A stretch of DNA of 64,000 bases from Tetraselmis striata (taxonomy: Eukaryota > Chlorophyta > Chlorodendrophyceae > Chlorodendrales > Chlorodendraceae): the NCBI GenBank assembly GCA_006384855.1, contig VCJN01002356.1, positions 248,001 through 312,000 of the forward strand. The letters run 5' to 3'. A program made the translations under genes and the position numbers. Positions 22,875-32,669 of the stretch are shown piece after piece (positions within the stretch are counted from its first letter, which is position 1; the number at the start of each line of letters is the position of its first letter). The notes under the pieces were generated by a model. It had not been told where the DNA came from and searched no databases. It saw only the letters and a list, made by a program, of their open reading frames with translations.

Positions 22875-23610
22875 TCATGCCCGCTTCATGGTTGGAGGCG
22901 GGGCGTCGTCCGACGGAGCGGGGGCGCTGCCGAGAAAGCTGCTCAGCAACACCGTGGGAGAGAGCCACCCGGCGGCGCGGGTAGGAAGCGTAGTCGGGTC
23001 GATGCAGTCGTTGATTACCGCAGAATTACCGCAGAATTGCGGGCCCAACCGCCCCAGTGGCAGATTTTGTCCAGGGGCACGCCATCTGCGTTTGCGCCCG
23101 ACGCCGCGCCCGTACGTAAGGTGTTCGTGATTCACACGAAACCTTCGGGGGGGGGGGGGGGGGGGGTTGATTGATGTGACCGATAGCCCGCTTGACCTAG
23201 TCGCCGAGGGTAGCGACGTTCCACTCGAGCAGGGGTGGGGTAGCCTTGTCGCCGGGGAGCGCCCAGAATCGGTCGGGTTGCTTGGCGGAGGGGGGCGGCC
23301 GGAACGCTGCATCGTTGTAGGTGACGAAGCGGCGCAATAAGAACGCGGCGCCCGCCAAATAGCGGCCCACCAGAAGCGGAGGATCATTGGTGCGGCAGGC
23401 CCGGCGGCACCACCCCCACCTCCACGTGGTGGGTGGGCGTTGATAAGCCCTAAGACCCGTGCCCGGCTGGGTGCGGCAAGGGGCTGAGCGGGGTGGCCGG
23501 TTGTGGCGGGTCCTCGGACCATGCGACGACCGGGGAGCCCTACGGGGGGCTTTCAAATATTGCTCGCAGTAGTCCCGGTAGCGCATGTTGTCGCCGCCGG
23601 GCAGCACCAA
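22875..23610 (-). other. Retroelement internal region, unassigned
   Basis: Two overlapping open frames (215 and 137 codons) are present but no domain is recognised. An 18-base G run lies at about 23149-23166. I treat this as degraded internal sequence of the split-repeat element. Confidence 0.35.
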
Positions 23611-24779
23611 TGTGCGGGGGGCTGCTCAAATTAATCCCTGTACGACCTCGGCGTTGCGTCGGCCTATGTGAGATCCGCCTACGGGTGGGGAGAGGGGTGT
23701 GTAAGACTCGGACGGGGGCAGCCTACTCGCGAGGGCTGTTCAAAATAAATCTTGTTCTCGTACCTCGGTACGACCCGCGACCGATCTGCAGAAGATCTGG
23801 CGTACCCCCCCACCCGTATGTGTTCCACCTGCTGTGAATCACTCGAATCCCGGCCTAGTACAACGGTGTGTTCGGCGGCGTCCTGCGGCCGATTTGTTCG
23901 GAGCACCTAGGAAACCCTCAGCCGTCCCATGAGAACCAGCGAGGGCGGCGAGCGCGAGGAGACTGAAGTCCGGCACTTCATGGGGAGGTGGGCATTCGGG
24001 GAAGGAGATGCCGAGCCTGGCAGGGACTAAGGGGACAAGTGACAGGAGCTAATATGCCCTGACGAAGTCGCAGCTAGGTAGCGGGAGGAGTCAACTTTCG
24101 GCCAACCCGGTTTGACCTTGGGGACGGTCGGCTACAACGGCATGGCACGCCGCGGCGGAGAGCGGCGCGCAGGCGAGCAAGACCGGCCTGCCGGCCATGG
24201 AGCGATGACACGCGGACGGGAGAGGGGGGTGCCCACCTTTCCCCCTCCGTCCCCCTAGGGGTTCCTACCGCAAGAGCTCAAGCAGGCGAGATTGCAGTAG
24301 CATCGGCGGACAGTGGGCGAGGCCGGCGGACCGCCACTACCGGTGCGGCGTGGCGATCAACGCCGCGACCTACGGGATATTTCAGCGATGGTGGTAGGTG
24401 GAGCCAACACGCAGCACGGCGACCGTAAATTTCGCGGCACCGGTGAATTATACTGATGGAACATGAAAGCTCTTTCGGGGTGGGGCGATTACTGCATATT
24501 GGCAATTTCCCTACTGCCAATTAACGGTTTTGCTCGTACTGTCGGCCGCTTGTGGTTACCCGGAACATAACACGGCCAATGATCACGTGATGGAGGGAGG
24601 CGGGGCTTGGAAACGAAAGAGGATGGTCGAAAGCTTGAGCTGTAGTTTAACTATATGCGCTCCCTACTATGGTTAGAGATTGCAGGCCCTAAGAACAACT
24701 CAGTCTGAGTTGCGGAGAGCGGCAGACTATATATAGCAGGTAGAAATCAATTTTAGTTTCAATTTCGTAGGAGGGATGT
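23611..24779. other. Retroelement internal region without recognisable gene
   Basis: About 1.2 kb between the recombinase remains and the B1 side of the element. No RT, RNase H or methyltransferase motif is seen on either strand. Confidence 0.4.
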
Positions 24780-25429
24780 TTAAGCAGGTATTTGAAGTTG
24801 GGGCTTGAACCCGTCTTGACGCTTGCGATGTCTTGCCTTCATGACGACGAGGGTGACGTTGTGGGCGTCCACGTCCATGTCACGGAGTCGGCATTAGGAG
24901 ACGCTAGACTCTCCACGGGAGTACAACATAAACGTTGACGAAAACACATCCGCACCATCGCAAAGGATACTTCCGTAGTCGGCGGTAGTTGTAGAAAGGG
25001 CAACGAGGCAGTCGAGAATGTCGGTGTTGACGTCGCACGGCATGGGGGCGCTCGAAATCCTCCCTTGTCTTGAGCTGACGGATTCGAAGCGCGGGCTTCA
25101 TGTCGATGATGGCCGGGGCCGGTAGCCGGGGGCGTCATCCCGACCAATTTGACGCAAGAAGGTGTTGATGGCAGAGGGGTAGGGCTGTAGAGAGCCGAGG
25201 CCAATGGTGCCGCGTTCCGCAAAAACAGAGTCGAGGTAGCGGATTCACGTTGCCTCGGTGCAGTCCATAAGGGAGATTCCTTCCTCGTCGGTGCAAAACT
25301 CGGCGCGAAGAGGCGAATTTTGCCGTCGTAGTTCGGGTAGGTGATTGCCGTGACCGATGTAGTCAAGAGGTCGAGCACCTTGGCGGCCCACTCATATTTT
25401 CCGTACATAGCTTCGATGCTGCCTCGCAT
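24780..25429 (-). pseudogene. Tyrosine recombinase of the DIRS-like element, broken
   Basis: Minus-strand reading begins GKYEWAAKVLDLL and passes through YPNYDGKIRLFA. After a frame change it gives FCTDEEGIS, RGTIGLGSLQPYPSAINTFL and RQIGRD, then later RDMDVDAHNVTLVVMKARHR. The first part matches the SAM-like DNA-binding half of tyrosine recombinases (XerD-like) found in algal DIRS retroelements. The last part matches the start of the catalytic half. Several frameshifts and a stop separate the pieces, and the catalytic Arg-His-Tyr set cannot be traced, so the gene is inactive. Confidence 0.65.
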
Positions 25430-25963
25430 GAGCTCGCTCCGTCACGGGGCTTTCGCCTCGGCGTCTGCGATTAAGTATGTAGGCAACTTCATGGCGCGAC
25501 GGATGCGGCGAAACGCGCCGTACGCTGCCGCATGGTTCGATGACGGTGTTGGCCGGGTAGTGACGACGACATGGCCAGGTGCAACTCGAAGATGATGCAA
25601 GGAAGGCACGGTGTTGTAGCCGCTGATATCGTAACGGGCGTCGCGCGAGTACCTGGCCCGTCGGGCCGCTCTACCTCGAGAGGCATGTGTGAGCGGCGGG
25701 CAAAGAGAGTTAGCGCAGCTGGTCGGGATGGCCGCGCCAAAAGGGGGGTCGGTGTAGACTCGTGATGTAGAAGGACAAAAGGAAGCCGGAGGGGTTGACT
25801 AAGGCGGGGGTAGATAGGGAAGCACGACAACCCGGACATGTGGGTTAGTGATGAGGGAGTCCCGCTCATGCCGACGACTCCAATGCAGCGTTGCCTAGAA
25901 GGCACGCCCAGAGACGTGTCATCGAAAGGCGGTTGCATGGGATCGGCACGGCGGATCACCCCA

Positions 25964-27183
25964 TCATTCGGCCTTATCGGTTGTAGAGGCCTCGGCTTTC
26001 GCCTTGCCTTTCTCAGTCCTTGGTGACGTCCTTGGCGAAGGTGGTTCGCAGCGCCACCGCCTCGCGCGTTGCTTTGGTCGCGCATTCTTGAAGTTGTCGC
26101 GGTTGCTACCACTGCCACCCCGGTCGCGGTCGTTGCGTCGGGGGCCACCGCCAAATCGATTTTGGGCCGCTGTCTTCGCAGCGCTTGCAATATTCGCGTC
26201 GTAGACGACGTCCTTGTAGAGTTCTAGCATGTCGGTGAACTCGGGCGACCCCATGTGCTTGGTGCGGGGGAAAGGTTAGTAGCTCTCCTGCACGACATCG
26301 AGGGTGAAGGCGTCGCCGTTGTGCATCTGTGTGTCCCAGTGCTTGCGAAGGTAGGCCAAGCGGAACCGATGGCCGTCGTCGACGGCCTCCATGCTGTTTT
26401 CGACAGCCTCGAGCCGTTGTGCGAAAGCAGGTGTAATCCCGTCGTGGCGCAAGCCGCACCTAGCAGCTTCCGCAACTTGATGGCCAAGCTGGCGATAAAC
26501 GCCCCGCCCCTCGCACGCGTCGTGGTAGTACTCGTCCGCTGCCGGTTGACGACGAGGGTTACCAAGCAGGTACTCAAGCACGCGGTCGAGGGCGACGGGG
26601 AAAAGCCCCGGGCGTCGCAGACTGTCGGGAGGCACCCGTTCTTGAAACCGGGCAGAGCACTAGCGAGAGCGGTTTCCCAATCAAGGTAGTGGGGTTTGCT
26701 CGAGGGAGCAAAGGTCGCACGGACATTCTGGTCCATACCACTTGCGCGGGATTCGTTCCCGCCCGGAATGGCGTCCTCTTCCCCGGTGGCAGCCGGCGGC
26801 ATAGGAGCGTCTTGGGTAGCGAAGCATTTGGAGAGCTGCTCTTCGATGAGCTGGCTCATTCTCGCGTCTTCCGCCTCACGACGCCCCACTTCAATGCGCG
26901 CTTGAGCAGTGGCCGCCGTCTCAACGCCCTCGACATGTGCCACCTTGCCGGCGTTTACCATCTTGGGTTCGGTAGGTGAGCCGCTCCCACACATATCGAA
27001 GGGGTTGTCCGGCAGGGAGCCGCGCGGAGAAGAGAGAGAAGAGCCTCGGCATGAGTTGGCCATGTAGTAGCAGCGAGAGCGGAGGGTGGAAGATTTTGTA
27101 CAATTTTCCGAGGACCTGAGCACTATGCACGGTCCGAAACTGCGAGCTAGTGTTGTGCTGGCAGGAGGCAAGCACAAAACCAA
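25964..27183 (-). pseudogene. Gag-like remains of the DIRS-like element
   Basis: Three successive reading-frame pieces appear. The first (about 27070-26590) includes ATAQARIEVGRREAEDARMS and is Ala/Glu-rich. The second (26635-26276) includes RLEAVENSMEAVDDGHRFRL. The last (26254-25964) ends in a basic Arg/Gly/Asn-rich tail (GGGPRRNDRDRGGSGSNRDN) suited to nucleic-acid binding. Its position next to repeat A1 and the basic tail support a gag identity. Frameshifts between the pieces make it a pseudogene. Confidence 0.55.
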
Positions 27184-27445
27184 GAGAGTGGTCCCATCAT
27201 CTAGCGGACGATGATGATTTTATAAGATTCAACGGTTACTAGGCGACCGATATGTAGTTTTCTACGCAGAGTGCCGTACTTCGGGGTTTTGTGCTCAAGT
27301 ACCAAGACTGCCCGGGCGGCGTACGTGCATTGCTCTATGGCCGCCACGTCAGATTGGCGTGGCGCAGAGGCCGCGGCCACCCAGTGTCGACACCTGCATA
27401 CTCTCGAGTAAAACGTTAAGGGAGGGAAAGGAAACCCCAAGAACA
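27154..27445 (-). repeat. Retroelement direct repeat A1
   Basis: 292 bp, colinear with 22533-22820. It lies immediately 5' (minus sense) of the gag-like remains. Confidence 0.85.
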
Positions 27446-27733
27446 CAGGTCTTCACATAATTTACATATAATCTGGGACTCGTCAAGTGTTATTACTCGT
27501 ACAGACCTCCGCCCTACCGTACTAAGGGGAGTCATCTCTAATATAGTAACACTATACGCGACTACTCTGCCCTGGTGTATGTTGCTGTTAGTTCATAGTT
27601 GCTGTTAGTTCTGTTTGTAGTGCGCATTTGTGAAATCCCTGATGTATATATTTAATTCTCTGCCCTGGTATACTAAGCGGCGCTTCCGCGCCGGGGATTT
27701 GTGGAGGTGCCCCTACCTCTTGGGTTGAGCCTG

Positions 27734-28057
27734 GTGCGGGATGCGGGCCGCTTTTAGCCGGCTTGTAGTGTTGATCTTGTAATACTGTGTTTTTACGGGT
27801 AATACTGTTTTTAGCGTTATATTTGTCAGTAATTTATTTTTTTAATAGGAGACGTATTAATTTGTAAAATAACAGATTAAATCTACAAGCCGCCTAAAAG
27901 CGGGCCGCTGACTACTGGTGTGCATCACAAGAAGGCCAGTACCCAACCCACCGCCAAAAGCAGTATTACCCCCCCCCCCCCCCCCCCCCCCGAAAAAGCA
28001 GCACTACAAGATCAGCAATACAGTACAAGCCGCCTACAGGCGGCCCGCATCCCGCAC
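27734..28057. mobile_element. MITE-like element, about 324 bp, family M copy 2
   Basis: Ends GTGCGGGATGCGGGCCGC (27734-) and its complement (-28057) continue inward into GGCTTGTA-type sequence on both sides, giving terminal inverted repeats of roughly 35 bp. An internal partial copy of the right end lies at 27888-27908, and a run of about 22 C lies at 27969-27990. No coding capacity. Confidence 0.75.
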
Positions 28058-28419
28058 GAGGCCGCGCAGGTCGGGCCGGCCGTCCGGTCTACGGGGCGGG
28101 CACGCCGCGAATCGCCATGCCCGCCGCCTGTACCGGCACCGGACGCCGGACGCCGTCGTTCGACCGTCGCCCGTCCGTCGACGGACGGCGGGCCCCGGGT
28201 CGGCGGACTGCCCCCGCACCGCGGGCCGCGGCGACCCCTTTTTACAGCATCTACTTGGACCACCGCTGAAAGAATAAAAGAGGCGGGCACGTCTCGCTTG
28301 CTGATTCAGCAGTAAAAACGCGCTGCGGTACCGGGTTATTTTGGCGTATCAGACGGATATATGACGTGCCCGGGCTAGAATACACGCGCATCCATTCAGA
28401 AATGAGCCGTTCTCGTTCC

Positions 28420-28690
28420 TGTACCGTGAAATCAAACGACCGAGCACCGAACGTATGACGGTTCATAAACGAAGCGCGTATGGCGGAGGACGGACGGACG
28501 GACATTCGTGATTTTTGCAGTATATTTCCGGTATAATTCACCATAAATTCGTGTTTGTCGCAGGATTTTAACGGACTGTGGTGAAAGCGCCTAGAAATAA
28601 AACGAGCAAAAACCGAACTTATGACGGTTTATACACGAAGCGCGTATGACAGAGGACGGACGGACGGAGGACGGAGGACGGACGGAGGAC
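28420..28690. repeat. Two-copy repeat of about 85 bp plus GGAC-rich tail
   Basis: The block AACCGAACTTATGACGG followed by TACACGAAGCGCGTATG near 28610-28650 repeats a diverged version at about 28440-28482. Each copy ends in GAGGACGGACGGACGG, extended in the second copy to an irregular GGAC array. Confidence 0.65.
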
Positions 28691-28699
28691 GCCTTAAAA

Positions 28700-29344
28700 T
28701 CCGTCATAAAACCGTATTGCGAGCGGTATCAAGTCTCTCGAATTCCAGGTGATTCGGACGCGGCTCTCCTTTTCCTCCGCTCAACCCAACCAAGAGGTAG
28801 GGGAATATGTGTGGTCGTGTGACGACGACGAGGCGGTTTATATGGATGGTCGTTATTATTACGTGATTGTTTCCCAGTAATCCTTACCTGTACCGATACC
28901 TTACGTGATGTAATTCTTAGTACTGTATATCCGCGCACGAGGAGCAGCTCGCCTGATGCCGCTGACCGATCGTCACGACACCCGCACATATGGCAGTCGT
29001 CGACGATCTTTCTTTCCGGCGCGCACGACGACCGCGGCATAGTCGCTATCGCAGGCTCACCTAGCGACCAATCCTCGCCCTGGGCGGCCACGTCCCACTG
29101 CAGCTGCCCTACAGCGACTCGAGTAGCGACTACGAGTAGCGACTGCCGGTACCGTCTTGGTACCTCATCGCTACTCACCCGTCTTGTTTGGGCTGACAAA
29201 CCGCTCCAAGCACGTCAACCACGTAAAAAGACAGAGCCTTCGACTAGCCCAGTCAGCGTGGCTCCCTGCCAACGCTCTCGACACGGCACTCCCATAGCTC
29301 CCGGAAGCGCACACTCTCAGCCCTCACCGGTGTTGCCGGCAGTT
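28700..29344. other. 5' flank of the LSF2-like gene
   Basis: Upstream region, partly repeat-derived. No coding region or defined promoter element is recognised. The in-frame sequence directly before 29345 has no upstream ATG favoured over the chosen one. Confidence 0.4.
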
Positions 29345-30934
29345 ATGAAGGCGGTGCGGCTCCCAGTGCTTGCGGCCGCGAGGCATGGCACCCCGAGCCG
29401 CCAGCCGCTGAGGCCAGCCCTGCGCTCCCCGCCGCGTTGGCCCGACCTCCGGCACGTGGAGCCTGGCACCGCTGGTGGGAGCGTGGCACGCCAGATGGCC
29501 TGCGCCGCAGAAGCGAGCCAGGAGGCGGCGTCGGTCAGCTCGGAGGAATACAACCGGAGGATGAAGCAGCAAATGGGCTGGGAACACGTCAGCCCATTCG
29601 AGTACCACTTTGATCGCGGCCTGTACTTCCATGAGGTGCGGCTGCGCCACCCCCTGCGTCGCACCCGCGCGTCTGCGGATTCCCCCCCCCCCCCCCCCCC
29701 CCCCCCCCCAACTCGCCTGTCGACCAGGCTATCGCACCAAGCTACCGCACTAGCATGATAGGCAAAGAAAGAGCACTGTGGATGGTTGTGGGGTTTTCAT
29801 ATGGGCTCGCGAACCCCCACCATGGCGGGCTGGCGTTACAGGTGGAGCCACAGGTGTTCTGCGGCTCGCAGCCCCGCAACGTGTCAGACATCGAGTACCT
29901 CGCCAAAGAGGAGAAGGTCACTACCATTCTGAACGTGCGCCATCCTCCCACCCACCGTCTTCACAGCCACCAACCACAACAGGACCTCGCAGCTGGGTTG
30001 GGTGTGGAGAGGCTGATATCTGCGCCCCCTTCCCATCCCCCACTGTTTCCAGCTGCAGCAGGACCGTGATCTGGAGTACTGGGGTGTGGACATGCACAGC
30101 CTGTACCACCGCGCCCTGGATCTGGGCGTCAACCTTGTCCGAACTCCGGTGAATGCAGCGCCCATTTCAAGGCATGGCAGGGAGGCAGGGGGCTCATGTG
30201 CCTGCATGCCTGCCATCTCACGCTGCCGCCACCTGCGTGATCATTGCCCAGGCTCGCGACTTCGACGGGGACAGCCTGAGACACACACTGCCGCGTGCTG
30301 TGCGCGCTCTGCATGAGGCGCTGAGGGAGCCGGATGCCAAGTGAGAGCCAGCAGCCCCGCCTCCCCGCAATTCTGCATCCACGATGAGGCTTGCCTCATG
30401 CGCCTGATGTGCACACACTCAACTGCCTCCACGTACCAGTGGGGGCACGGTATACTTTCAGATGGATCCCATGGCGGCATACCTCCCCGCCGTTGGCGCG
30501 GTAAATACGAGTATGGGAATCTCTGCCCTGCAGAGGTCATGAATAAATGGCATGATGAATACCACAGAAGTGAATTTAGATGGAATACTGGTGAAATATA
30601 CAGATCCAGGATGGGGTCAAACACTGAGCGAAGGGATGAATGCTGCTGGCGCAGAGTTTACGTGCACTGTACCGCCGGCCTGGGCCGCTCCCCGGGCGTG
30701 TGCATCGCCCACATGTTCTGGTTCAGCGACTTTGGCGACCTGGACACCTCGTACAAGGCGCTCACAGACGTGCGGCCCTGCGGCCCCAAGCGCGAGGCCA
30801 TCCGCGGCGCCACCTTTGACCTGCTGGACGCGCGCCACCCCGCCGAGTTTGAGCACACCGGCGAGGACGAGTACACCAACCTTACCGACGAACAGAAGTT
30901 TGTCCTGCGTTATAACGTGATGCGCGCCACCTGA
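29345..30934 (+). CDS. LSF2: Phosphoglucan phosphatase, LSF2-like
   Basis: Five phase-consistent exons: 29345-29635, 29842-29934, 30053-30148, 30252-30340 and 30655-30934 (stop TGA), giving 282 residues. The family dephosphorylates glucan chains during starch breakdown in plastids. The Arg/Ala/Ser/Pro-rich first 60 residues look like a chloroplast transit peptide. EEYNRRMKQQMGWE and FEYHFDRGLYFHE precede the dual-specificity phosphatase fold. The active-site loop HCTAGLGRSPG places the nucleophile at about Cys195 and the Arg at about 201, with the candidate general acid in ARDFDGD (about 161-167). RPCGPKREAIRGATFDLL and a Glu/Asp-rich tail match the LSF2/SEX4 C-terminal motif. There is no carbohydrate-binding module, which favours LSF2 over SEX4. 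The start was chosen because the transit peptide and family length fit. Confidence 0.88.
29682..29709 (+). repeat. Poly-C tract (28 bases) in LSF2 intron 1
   Basis: Uninterrupted C run starting 46 bases after the GTGCGG donor of exon 1. Confidence 0.9.
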
Positions 30935-31281
30935 GGCGGCGTCCAGGGCAGGAGAAGAGATGGGCTAGCCCGTGCTGTAGATGCTAGACAAGTGGGCCAG
31001 TAGTAGTGTGTAGTCGTATGCATAGCCTTAATTGAAATGTGCCCTCAAAATATCCGTTCATACAAGGCCTTGCCAACCCAATGCGCACTACTAACCGATA
31101 CTTTAAAACCGACCTGCCTGCCTGGGGACAACAGTTGCGAGCCCAGCAGGGGGGTGGACCCCTACAATACCTATACAACACCTAAGGACTATGTTTTGCA
31201 GCGGCCTTCTGCACCGGTTGCCTGGGTTGATTTCCAGCTGAGCGCCCGGAAGGGTCGGAGATGTCCCGGGACCCTCCCTCC

Positions 31282-32669
31282 TCAGGACAGTTCATGCTTC
31301 ATGACCTGATCGATTGCGTCGTACAGCGGTGCTGCAAACTGCGGGGAGGTGGCCGGGCGGCAAAAGGGGAGTGGGGGGGGGGGGGGGGGGGGGAGAATTT
31401 GGGTGTGATAGCCAGCAACCCGGGGCAAGCACGTCACACAAAGGTAGACAAAGGCAGATTTTTCGCAGCTGCCTCACCTCTGGTAGCTCCGCCTCCATTA
31501 GCTCTGCAATATTACGCTGCCCGTTGTATACTGCGTCTACCTCCCGCATGTCGATGTCCATGCAGGCGGTCCCCACAGACATGTCCAGCATCATCCCGTT
31601 GGACAGCCTGGCCGGAGCAGACCTCTCGCGCTTAAAAGTCCAACCTATGTAGCCCAACTCAAACAGAACGAGTGGGGCGGGACAGGATTGGTACCGGAAC
31701 GTGACTACATCGATCGGTGTCTTGTCAGCAACAAGATGGTTCGCGGCACGGTCAAAGCTCCAGGCGGCGCGGCGATTGCTGAGGTCCAGGCCGGTGATGG
31801 AGAAGGAGCCCTGCAGGTTGAGCACAGGTCGCTGGTCCCGTAGCTCCTCATCCCGCATTTGCATCCCCTGCAGCGGACCTACCGTGCAGGCACAGTGGAT
31901 CAGCTACCCTCCTTTGAAATTCCCCCCCTAGCTGCTCCCTCTCAACAACGCAGCTAGCCGGCTGCGCACCATCGCTCATAACAGCATATATGGTCCCGTA
32001 CTCGTTGCTTCCAAGCGTGACGCCGATGCCGCCGCCGATGATCTCCAATGGGATGGGTGGACTCCTGGGGCGGCGTTGGGATGGTGTTCAGTGGGCGCGG
32101 CTGGGTACGGGCCCGCACCAGTACGAGTACGCGGCGGGCGAGGCCGAGGGGGGGGGGGCGGCGATGACCAGGGTGAGGCTGTCAGGGCGCACACCACTCC
32201 ACCTTGCTCCACATGCCGCCAGGGTCCACCGTGGGCTGCTTTCTGATCACAAAACCAGTGCCGCGCGAAAACTTGACACCGATGCCGGCCTGAAAGGTTC
32301 AAAGACGGGCTGCCGTGAGTACATGGTTGATGGTTTCGCTGCAGGCATAGATAGAACACACCATTGCAGGGTCACAGCTACAGGCCCGCTGCGTCGCGTC
32401 GCCGTCCCGCAGGCGCCCCTCGGCGGATGGCACCCGCTCACCTGACGTTCAAACGTAAACACTAGAGCCTTGCAGCGAGCTAGCACCCTTGGGTTCATCT
32501 CCTCCGCCGCGGTGAACAGCGCGCGGTGCTGGTAGGCTACCTCGAACAGCAGCGCCACGCCGCGCCCGCAGTTTTCAGCCAGCCGCTCCCCAACCGGGGG
32601 CTGCGCCCACAGCTGGCGCGCCTTGGTTGATCGCCATGCCCGCTCGGTGGGGTCCGCCAGCTCGTCCAT
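31282..32669 (-). CDS. SYLF-domain (Ysc84-like) lipid-binding protein
   Basis: Minus-strand exons: 32669-32442 (ATG), 32289-32203, an exon near 32048-31975, a large exon from about 31890 to 31478, and 31338-31282 (stop). Phase agrees for the first two and last two. Exon 1 encodes NPRVLARCKALVFTFERQ and exon 2 GIGVKFSRGTGFVIRKQ, the opening of a SYLF domain. GGGIGVTLGSNEYGTIYAVM and a long middle segment follow. The end, AVYNGQRNIAELM, then ELPE joined to FAAPLYDAIDQVMK, fits the SYLF C-terminus. SYLF proteins bind phosphoinositides or actin; no FYVE or SH3 partner domain is present. The final 57-bp exon is identified by its acceptor, phase and motif. The intron 31339-31477 carries a sense-strand C run. 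Confidence 0.72.
31373..31393 (-). repeat. Poly-C tract (sense strand) in the SYLF-gene intron
   Basis: G run on the + strand, which is C on the sense strand of this minus-strand gene. It lies about 35 bases upstream of the last acceptor. Confidence 0.9.

Larger units (their letters stand above)
22421..27445 (-). mobile_element. DIRS/PAT-like retroelement with split direct repeats
   Basis: Minus-strand order is repeat A1 (27445-27154), gag remains (27183-25964), tyrosine-recombinase remains (25429-24780), repeat B1 (22865-22832), repeat A2 (22820-22533) and repeat B2 (22454-22421). A1 and A2 are diverged direct copies of about 290 bp, bounded TGTTCTTGGGG...GCACA. B1 and B2 share GGCAAGGGAGATTAGCC. 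The A1-internal-B1-A2-B2 order is the split-direct-repeat design known for PAT/Kangaroo-type tyrosine-recombinase retrotransposons. No RT is found inside, so this copy is deleted or non-autonomous. Coding frames are broken. No target duplication is expected for recombinase insertion and none is seen. Confidence 0.65.

Noticed and set aside
26224..27183. Single intact 319-codon gag gene
   Set aside because: Composition changes abruptly along the frame and better protein-like continuation lies in other frames, so it is a frameshifted remnant.
22533..27445. Ordinary LTR retrotransposon with target-site duplication
   Set aside because: The repeats have TG/CA-like ends, but the 5-bp flanks differ, no DDE integrase or RT is seen inside, and the B1-A2-B2 arrangement plus a tyrosine recombinase fit a DIRS/PAT-type element better.
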